The notes under the pieces were generated by a model, which saw nothing but the letters and a program-made list of their open reading frames with translations, was not told where the DNA came from and did not search any database. Of a DNA stretch of 12,609 nt, positions 7,221 to 12,609 are shown piece by piece. The stretch comes from an uncultured Nitrospina sp. (GTDB lineage: Bacteria > Nitrospinota > Nitrospinia > Nitrospinales > VA-1): NCBI GenBank assembly GCA_913044145.1, contig CAJWOD010000024.1, positions 1 through 12,609 on the forward strand, given 5' to 3'. The position numbers and the translations under genes are program-made. Positions within the stretch are counted from its first letter, which is position 1, and the number at the start of each line of letters is the position of its first letter.

Positions 7221-8757
7221 ATTTGCGAAACATTTCAAGCATGCGGCGCGTTACCGCGAATCCGCCTACTATATTAATAGATGTGATCAGCACTGCGAAA
7301 CCAGCTATCCACATAATAGAACTTTCTCCCGAACTTATTTGCAATATGGCTCCGATAACAATGATGCTACTGATAGCATTGGTCACACTCATGAGGGGAG
7401 TATGTAACGCAGCTGTAACATTCCAGATAACCATATAGCCTACAAAACAGGCCAACACAAAAACCGTGAAATGCGCCATGAACGAAGCAGGAGCTATAGC
7501 TCCCAGACCAAATAAGGCCAGCGCACCCAAGCCAAAAGTAATGAGAGGCCCCATCGCCGAAGATTCTTCTTCAACAGGTTTTACCTCTGCAGGTTTCTCT
7601 TCCTTTTTTGCAGGTGTAGCAGAGAGTTTTGGAGCGGGTGGCGGGAAAGTAATCTCCCCTCCTTTAACTGCTGTGGCCCCTCGAACAACCTCATCATCAA
7701 AGTCAACTTTTGCGTTACCATCTTTTTCCTTACACATATCTGTCAAAAGATGGCGCAAATTGGTTCCATACAATTGACTAGCTTGAGCTGCCATCCGGCT
7801 CGGCAAATCGGTGTATCCAATGATAGAAACGCCGTGAACCTTGACGATTTTACCCGCTTCAGAAAGTTTGCAGTTTCCGCCCTGCTCCGCAGCAAGATCG
7901 ACAATGACACTTCCGTCTTTCATAGATTCAACCATTTCAGACTTAATTAATTCAGGGGCAGGCTTGCCTGGAATCAAAGCCGTCGTAATAATGATATCTA
8001 CTTCTTTGGCTTGTTCAGCAAAAAGCGCCATTTCTGCTTCGATGAATTCTTTACTCATTACTTTTGCATAGCCGCCGGTTCCTGAACCTTCTTCTTCAAA
8101 ATCGAGTTCCAAAAACTCCGCATCCATACTTTCAACCTGCTCTTTTACCTCAGGTCGGGTATCGAAGGCCCTAACGATTGCACCCATACTCTTTGCTGCT
8201 CCAATCGCGGCAAGGCCAGCAACCCCAGCACCGATCACCATAACCTTTGCGGGAGGCACTTTTCCTGCTGCTGTGATCTGTCCCGTGAAAAATCGCCCAA
8301 AATTTTGTGCGGCCTCAACCACTGCGCGGTAACCCGCAATATTTGCCATGGAACTGAGCGCATCCATTTTTTGTGCACGGGAAATACGCGGCACCATATC
8401 CATTGCCATAGCGGTTACTTTTTTATCTGCCAATTTTTTCAGCAGATCAGGGTTTTGCGCCGGCCAGAGAAACGAAATCAATATCTGGCCTTCTTTCAGA
8501 AGATCTATTTCAGGCCCGTTTAACTCAGGGCCACGAACTTTTAAAATAATATCGCTATCGTTCCATACGGATTTGACCTCATTTGCTATTATCGCACCGG
8601 CTTCTGTATACGCAGCGTCAGAGAAATTAGCGAGGCTTCCGGCTCCTGCCTCCACAATAACTTCAAAACCCAGTTTTTTTAAATGACCGATGACTTCGGG
8701 TGTCGTTGCCACCCTCTTCTCACCTTCATGGATTTCTTTTGGAACTCCAATTTTCAT
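7219..8757 (-). CDS. pntA: H+-translocating NAD(P) transhydrogenase subunit alpha
   Basis: The alpha subunit carries the NAD(H)-binding domain dI and part of the membrane domain. The 512-residue product is the single-chain form (E. coli 510), not the split PntAA/PntAB form. Residues 1-375 are dI: MKIGVPKEI start, EKRVATTPE, the MVPRISRAQKMDALSSMANI loop (121-140), the Rossmann glycines IGAGVAGLAA (175-184), and the QGGNCK and GYTDLPSRM segments. A Pro/Lys/Glu-rich linker (~377-401) leads to four membrane helices (~403-421, 427-445, 459-476, 481-500). ATG at 8755-8757 is chosen over the in-frame TTG at 8770-8772 because it gives the family's usual N-terminus; the Shine-Dalgarno is poor (GAGAG about 9 nt upstream). 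A 204-nt leader separates it from the thyX-like gene, enough for its own promoter; TTGGTA-16 nt-TATGGT (minus strand) is a weak candidate. Confidence 0.97.
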   Translation of the reverse strand: MKIGVPKEIHEGEKRVATTPEVIGHLKKLGFEVIVEAGAGSLANFSDAAYTEAGAIIANEVKSVWNDSDIILKVRGPELNGPEIDLLKEGQILISFLWPAQNPDLLKKLADKKVTAMAMDMVPRISRAQKMDALSSMANIAGYRAVVEAAQNFGRFFTGQITAAGKVPPAKVMVIGAGVAGLAAIGAAKSMGAIVRAFDTRPEVKEQVESMDAEFLELDFEEEGSGTGGYAKVMSKEFIEAEMALFAEQAKEVDIIITTALIPGKPAPELIKSEMVESMKDGSVIVDLAAEQGGNCKLSEAGKIVKVHGVSIIGYTDLPSRMAAQASQLYGTNLRHLLTDMCKEKDGNAKVDFDDEVVRGATAVKGGEITFPPPAPKLSATPAKKEEKPAEVKPVEEESSAMGPLITFGLGALALFGLGAIAPASFMAHFTVFVLACFVGYMVIWNVTAALHTPLMSVTNAISSIIVIGAILQISSGESSIMWIAGFAVLITSINIVGGFAVTRRMLEMFRK

Positions 8758-8866
8758 ATCACTATCTCTCAATAAAAATTTTAGTTTTTGGGAAATATAA
8801 AGTGGGTAAGACTACCATAAAACCCCTTACATTTCTACCAAACGCCGGCCGTAGCCGCAATAAATC

Positions 8867-8909
8867 AAAAACCAAAAAACAGCTGGGTCGCGCAGAGCAT
8901 CCACCGCTG
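8867..8909 (-). terminator. Rho-independent terminator-like hairpin downstream of the ThyX-like gene
   Basis: On the minus strand CAGC (8906-8909), a two-base GG bulge and TGG (8901-8903) pair with CCA-GCTG (8880-8886) around a 14-nt loop, followed directly by TTTTTTGGTTTTT (8867-8879). It lies about 53 nt beyond the ThyX-like stop and before pntA, so it would separate the two minus-strand transcripts. The bulge and large loop make it weaker than the one after pntB. Confidence 0.55.
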
Positions 8910-8961
8910 AAAGGAAAATGAGAATTATCTATCTAATAAAATCTGGCCTATTGCTAGCTGT

Positions 8962-10635
8962 CTAGTTAGAGTCCTGATCGTCGAAGACGCCTTTGGCAAG
9001 GCTTTTACGAGCAGTGCGGGCTTCCTGATCAGCACGAGTAACCCCTCCATCATAGTCGTTATAGTCTACAAATTTTAGTACGGGCTCCATCTCTGGATGA
9101 CGATTCAGATAAAGTTTAGCCATCATTTGTGTGGTTCGCCTGTATTTTGGATGCCCGGCTTTTTGGGTACGTAACTCTGCAAAATGGCTTAACTCGCGGA
9201 GATTCATTCCCATATTCCAGCGTATGAAATGATTGAATAAGGTAGCATATTGTGCTTCCTGATCAAAACCTGCACGCTTCAAGTCACGGTGTAACGATTC
9301 GGTGCGCTCAAAACACTCCTGAACTTTCTCAGCCATGCCTATTTCTGTAATTTCTTCTGGGACGGAATACCCTAACTCCACTCCCAGATCCTGCCTCTGC
9401 TGTGTGAGCATTCTATGCCTTTGCAAATCGCGGTACTCAGCGAAGCCTGCTAGGATATCGAACTGAATAGGATAACCGTATTCCAAAGCTCGACCTGGCC
9501 TGTCTCGCTTGCTTTTTCGTGAACCAATATAGGCCTCAAAAATTTGTTTTTTCTTTTCATCCGATAATTGCCGAATGATTTTTCTTATTTGCTGGGAGGA
9601 ATGTTTCACATAAGGGAAAATCATGTTTGCCAATAAATTGATCTGGTGGTCATCTGCCGCATCTTCCAACAAAATCACTTCTGCAGTCGATTCAATAGGA
9701 AGCAAGCCAAACAACTCCTCACACAACGAGCGCATAGTCTCGTGGTTTGCTGCTGTGTATGGATTCCGATCCGCACGTTTTATAAACGTAGGGATTTGCG
9801 TGTTTAATGCTTTGCGAATCGATTCAGCGAGTTGATTAGCTTCCGATAAATCACTCGTCATCAATTTACTAATCAGTCCTGAATAAAATCTGCCGTTTCC
9901 CACCAATCCAAGATTCGCTTGGGTACATGCAGGAAGAATACATCGAATCACATCACATGCTGCGCTTCGAATTGTAAAACTGTAGGCAATTCGATGTGCT
10001 TTGATTTCATTTTCGTCCTGAAGTTTTGACAGCCCTACCTTTTGGATTTGATCCTTTCGTTCCACTTCGATTTCAAACGCTTCTTTTGTCAAACGCTTGC
10101 GAAATAGAGCCTGCATAGGTTCGACCATTTCTGCATATGTTTCAAAAAGAAAATCCATATTATCCGTAAACTTCTGACCCAACTCCGATTCACGAATATT
10201 ATCCGGGCAAATATATCTCCAACGTCCATTCTTTTTTGTATCGTATAGAACATATCGGGTTGATTCCTCAATAGGAGATCCGCCAATACGGCAGTCTTCT
10301 ATAACCTTTGTCATCAAGTTAGAAATTTCTTCTATGCATAAAGGGGCTACCGCCAGCTCCGCAACTGATTCGTCACCATACTTATTTACAACTCGGTCGA
10401 TCATCTGTGAACCTTTTACATCGTTTGGAGTTCCATCAGGATTCAAAAATTCCCGGACTACCGTTTCTTTGAATCCAGTAGGAGCACGGCTGTATCGAGC
10501 CAGGGCTCCACCAATCACTTCCGGATTAAAGTTTTCAAGTGTAAACACATTAGCATCGACATCAGAAAGGTAGGGTTTTAACAACCCGCGTTCTTGGTCG
10601 GTCAGTTCATCAGAACGTTTTGGTTTATTACTCAT
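8962..10635 (-). CDS. Tandem (double-domain) FAD-dependent thymidylate synthase-like protein, ThyX family
   Basis: Classical ThyX (~220-250 residues) makes dTMP from dUMP with FAD and methylene-tetrahydrofolate as a homotetramer. This 557-residue chain contains two ThyX-like folds. In the N-half (~25-290), GDESVAEL (87-94) matches the family's ESVxEH block; GGSPIEESTRY (118-128) matches the tail of RHRxxSxNExSxRY; and IRCILPACTQANLGLVGNGR (230-249) matches the LP-x(4)-T...N-x-R segment. In the C-half (~330-530), RHRMLTQQRQDLG (406-418) keeps RHR but not the Ser/Asn-Glu/Ser-Arg tail, while WNMGMNLRELSHFAELR (473-489) matches the C-terminal N-x-R..L..F..LR block. Thus each half holds a different part of the signature and a composite active site is possible; thymidylate synthase activity is not proven. 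The ATG is 8 nt after the upstream gene with no clear Shine-Dalgarno. Confidence 0.8.
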   Translation of the reverse strand: MSNKPKRSDELTDQERGLLKPYLSDVDANVFTLENFNPEVIGGALARYSRAPTGFKETVVREFLNPDGTPNDVKGSQMIDRVVNKYGDESVAELAVAPLCIEEISNLMTKVIEDCRIGGSPIEESTRYVLYDTKKNGRWRYICPDNIRESELGQKFTDNMDFLFETYAEMVEPMQALFRKRLTKEAFEIEVERKDQIQKVGLSKLQDENEIKAHRIAYSFTIRSAACDVIRCILPACTQANLGLVGNGRFYSGLISKLMTSDLSEANQLAESIRKALNTQIPTFIKRADRNPYTAANHETMRSLCEELFGLLPIESTAEVILLEDAADDHQINLLANMIFPYVKHSSQQIRKIIRQLSDEKKKQIFEAYIGSRKSKRDRPGRALEYGYPIQFDILAGFAEYRDLQRHRMLTQQRQDLGVELGYSVPEEITEIGMAEKVQECFERTESLHRDLKRAGFDQEAQYATLFNHFIRWNMGMNLRELSHFAELRTQKAGHPKYRRTTQMMAKLYLNRHPEMEPVLKFVDYNDYDGGVTRADQEARTARKSLAKGVFDDQDSN

Positions 10636-10643
10636 ATAGTTTT

Positions 10644-11576
10644 TTATTGAAGGCCTTCATTTGAATCTTTTGCACAACGAAAACCTGTATCATTGAAGCG
10701 TACATCTGGCTGACTCCATCTTCGGAACGCACTGCGAAGCGAGTCAGAAAAGTTTACCCAAGAACCCCCACGAAGAACTTTGAACTTTCCATTTTTAGGT
10801 CCTTCTGGGTTTTTTTGTTTGCTTTTACGGTAATAGGTCCGACTGTACCAATCATTTACCCACTCCCAAACATTTCCGGCCATATCATGAAGCCCATAAA
10901 TAGAAACACCTCTAGGGTAACTACCAATAGTGGTCATTGTAGCGATACCCTTCCATTTTTTGTTATAGGTGGCGCGCCCTTTAGGAGAACCATTTCCCCA
11001 CGGGTAGATATGACCGCTTGGGCCTCTTGCAGCTTTTTCCCATTCTGCTTCTGTTGGTAATCTTTTTCCCTTCCACTCACAATAGGCCACAGCATCATAC
11101 CAGTTGACTTGAGTAACTGGTTGATTTCTTATCAGCGAAGAAAACGACTCGCCTTTCCATAAATTTCCTTCCCGACAGGAATCCGTTGTACAGGTATCAT
11201 CCAAAGCAGGCCTATGGCCCGTAGCTTTCACAAACTTAAGATATTGGGCATTTGTGGTTTCATAAATATCTATCCAATAGCTTTTTAAAGTAATCAACTT
11301 TCTAGGAAACTCATCAGAAAACCACCAAAGCTGACAGGATCGGTCGTATTTACGACACATTTTTAGTGCAGCCTGATTTTCTTTAAAACTGGATCCACGT
11401 AAAAATTTTCCTCCTTTTATCCAAGCCATGTCCGAAAACTGTTCTACTTCAGATTTTTTATTTCTCTGCTCAACAGTCTGGGAAAATACTTCAGATACAA
11501 AAAACCCATTATTAAATAACAAGAACAAAAAACAAAAAGCTGAAAGGTTACTATTGAGTGAAGGGATAATAAACAC
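10644..11576 (-). CDS. Secreted formylglycine-generating-enzyme-like (SUMF1/FGE fold) protein without catalytic cysteines
   Basis: A 310-residue protein with a hydrophobic N-terminal segment (~10-30, then VFSQT) that looks like a signal peptide, followed by a full FGE-sulfatase domain (~50-302): MAWIKGGKFLRGSS, FWIDIYETTNAQY-type helix (YWIDIYETTNAQY), QPVTQVNWYDAVAYCEWKGKR, RLPTEAEWEKAARG, YPWGN, GLHDMAGNVWEWV, VLRGGSWVNF and GFRCA. In true FGE the segment after RGGSF holds the copper-binding Cys pair; here it reads RGGSWVNFSDSL with no Cys, so oxidation of sulfatase cysteine is unlikely and a binding or other role is more probable. An insert at ~74-81 and 129-134 adds two Cys pairs (C74/C81, C129/C134), probably disulfides. 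The start is GTG, with no clear Shine-Dalgarno, 23 nt after the DUF4149-like gene. Confidence 0.85.
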   Translation of the reverse strand: MFIIPSLNSNLSAFCFLFLLFNNGFFVSEVFSQTVEQRNKKSEVEQFSDMAWIKGGKFLRGSSFKENQAALKMCRKYDRSCQLWWFSDEFPRKLITLKSYWIDIYETTNAQYLKFVKATGHRPALDDTCTTDSCREGNLWKGESFSSLIRNQPVTQVNWYDAVAYCEWKGKRLPTEAEWEKAARGPSGHIYPWGNGSPKGRATYNKKWKGIATMTTIGSYPRGVSIYGLHDMAGNVWEWVNDWYSRTYYRKSKQKNPEGPKNGKFKVLRGGSWVNFSDSLRSAFRRWSQPDVRFNDTGFRCAKDSNEGLQ

Positions 11577-11599
11577 GGGCTTAAATAGAATCCAACAAT

Positions 11600-12142
11600 T
11601 TACCGACTTTCTTTAGTTCGTATCGAGAAGCGGGTCATTTCTTTTCCGTGAATATAAAATAACGATAGGCCTAAAACCATGTTAATAGTATACAACCAGG
11701 TCAATTGGCTGTGATAACGGTCGAATTGAATCTGTAGCTTCTGGTCTGCGGGATTGGCTTTCTTGAGCTGATCCATGGTATGCATTTCTGGCCGCAATAC
11801 GCTACCGATATAAATAGCAAGAACCATCATGACGGCCAGGAAAACTTCGCGTGTGTATCTACGTTTCGTCACCACCTGGGGTTCGTACCCAACCGTACTG
11901 TATTTTGTAATCAGGAATTTGATAACTTCGGAGAGAACCATAATCGTTAGACAGGTATAAATGATATTAATATTAAAAACATCCATAATTTTATTCATGA
12001 TTGTACTGGCTACCAATTTCTGATCTTTCAGATTCACACGTACCATGATCTCTACCAAGATACCGAGCAAGAACATGCCCGCCACCCAAAGGCTGAGAGA
12101 AAATAAATATAACCAGTTCGAAATAAAAACCAACCGCTTCAT
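11600..12142 (-). CDS. DUF4149-like four-helix membrane protein
   Basis: A 180-residue protein with membrane helices at about 9-32, 58-79, 98-116 and 147-164. The first helix SLWVAGMFLLGILVEIMV resembles the WxGGMFF-type start of the DUF4149/TMEM205-like family, the loop after helix 3 has RPEMHTMDQLKK, and helix 4 is introduced by FDRYHSQLTWLYTINMVLG, which resembles the conserved 'F-x-x-x-H-x(3)-N/L' segment of that family. The family function is not known. Assignment is by eye and moderate. The ATG (12140-12142) has only a weak AAGG upstream. The 139-nt stretch to the right (12143-12281) holds no gene that I can see; a promoter could lie there. Confidence 0.6.
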   Translation of the reverse strand: MKRLVFISNWLYLFSLSLWVAGMFLLGILVEIMVRVNLKDQKLVASTIMNKIMDVFNINIIYTCLTIMVLSEVIKFLITKYSTVGYEPQVVTKRRYTREVFLAVMMVLAIYIGSVLRPEMHTMDQLKKANPADQKLQIQFDRYHSQLTWLYTINMVLGLSLFYIHGKEMTRFSIRTKESR

Positions 12143-12281
12143 AATAGCCTTAAATGGACAAGTTAATACATAACCTCTGGGTATTTGATGAGTCTTGTGC
12201 GCTTAAAAAATATATAACCTATCCCTTTCGGGTATGAGGGCTTAGACTATGATATAATAGGTGCTACCGCACGTGGCCCTG

Positions 12282-12575
12282 TTAGTGGCCTCCGGAGACA
12301 CGTTTTCGTAAAGATTTGAAACTTTCCTTTATCTCCTTTTCTTCTCGTTCTCGAGCTTTTATTACATCGTCTCGGTCACCACCGAACCAAGTTTTAACAG
12401 TCGTTCCGACTCTTTCCCTATTAACCGTATTCAGAATCGACAAATAAATAATCCCATAAAAAACTGCGACGCCATAAAGAATATAAGGGATAAGAGATCG
12501 CAGGCGCTGTTTCTCTTTCAGTGAACGATGGCCCCAAAGTTTATACCATAAGCCTCCTTGATTACCCTCGCCCAT
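12282..12575 (-). CDS. Small single-helix membrane protein, unknown
   Basis: A 97-residue product: a short polar N-terminus (MGEGNQGGLWYKLWGHRSLK), a basic patch (LKEKQRLR), one membrane helix at ~28-49, and a strongly charged C-terminal helix (~69-92, KAREREEKEIKESFKSLRKR) likely to form an amphipathic or coiled-coil tail. Basic residues before the helix suggest the N-terminus is cytoplasmic, which would put the charged tail outside if there is one crossing. I do not recognise a family. GGAA at short distance upstream of the ATG is a weak ribosome binding site. It begins the minus-strand cluster visible here, but the gene to its right is outside the window. Confidence 0.6.
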   Translation of the reverse strand: MGEGNQGGLWYKLWGHRSLKEKQRLRSLIPYILYGVAVFYGIIYLSILNTVNRERVGTTVKTWFGGDRDDVIKAREREEKEIKESFKSLRKRVSGGH

Positions 12576-12609
12576 AATGTTTTCCAGAAAGTGCCCTTAA
12601 ATACATATA

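Noticed and set aside
8770..8772. TTG as an upstream start for pntA
   Set aside because: The five added residues (MRDSD) are not part of the family N-terminus, and the ATG at 8755-8757 gives the standard MKIGVPKE start.
7165..8921. Several plus-strand ORFs of 66-112 codons opposite pntA and pntB
   Set aside because: They are antisense shadows of well-conserved transhydrogenase genes and have no recognisable domain or ribosome binding site.
8962..10635. ThyX-like protein as a misassembled or frameshifted duplicate
   Set aside because: The frame is continuous, the two halves are diverged rather than near-identical, and each keeps its own conserved blocks, which argues for an old fusion or duplication.
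12213..12236. Short CCC-GAAA-GGG hairpin (minus strand) followed by T-rich sequence
   Set aside because: Only three clean base pairs; the flanking bases do not pair, so it is not a credible terminator.
12254..12259. TATAAT on the + strand in the 12143-12281 gap
   Set aside because: No matching -35 at a proper distance and no + strand gene downstream within the window.

Overview
The window is ordinary-looking chromosomal DNA from a Gram-negative bacterium. Support for Gram-negative comes from a twin-arginine molybdoenzyme of the MsrP type, a parvulin-type peptidyl-prolyl isomerase, a YqaA-type membrane protein and a two-subunit proton-translocating transhydrogenase. Base composition is moderately AT-rich. 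The combination (long PriA, a tandem ThyX-like protein, a secreted formylglycine-generating-enzyme-like protein) would suit an uncultured lineage such as Nitrospinota or a deltaproteobacterial-grade group, but this is a guess from gene style and not a placement. There is no rRNA, tRNA, CRISPR array, insertion sequence or prophage.

Left part (1-5177, mostly + strand): the 3' end of a parvulin isomerase gene; a minus-strand 56-codon gene with a good ribosome binding site (393-563); a doubtful 42-codon minus-strand ORF (621-749); then priA (primosomal helicase), a yqaA/DedA-type membrane protein, cutA and msrP. From priA to msrP the genes are tightly spaced or overlapping (gaps of 21, 14 and 5 nt), so they are probably one transcript, although their functions (replication restart, membrane protein, metal-tolerance-type protein, periplasmic methionine sulfoxide repair) are unrelated.

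Middle part (5178-8961, minus strand): a small glycine-rich four-helix membrane protein of unknown function converges on msrP. To its right is pntA-pntB, the H+-translocating NAD(P) transhydrogenase, whose reading frames are 11 nt apart with the pntB Shine-Dalgarno overlapping the pntA stop codon. A C/G-rich hairpin with a T-tract downstream of pntB looks like its terminator, and a bulged hairpin with a T-tract separates pntA from the upstream operon.

Right part (8962-12609, minus strand): a second minus-strand cluster, read right to left, of a 97-residue single-helix membrane protein, a DUF4149-like four-helix membrane protein, a secreted FGE-like protein lacking the catalytic cysteine pair, and a 557-residue ThyX-like protein. 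The last two are 8 nt apart. The ThyX-like protein is the most interesting item: it is two ThyX folds in one chain, with the family signature split so that one half keeps the RHR end and the other keeps the S-x(3)-E-S-x-R-Y end.

I see no convincing multi-gene novel system. The candidates worth following are the tandem ThyX-like protein, the Cys-less FGE-like protein beside it, and the small genes below the usual length cut-off.
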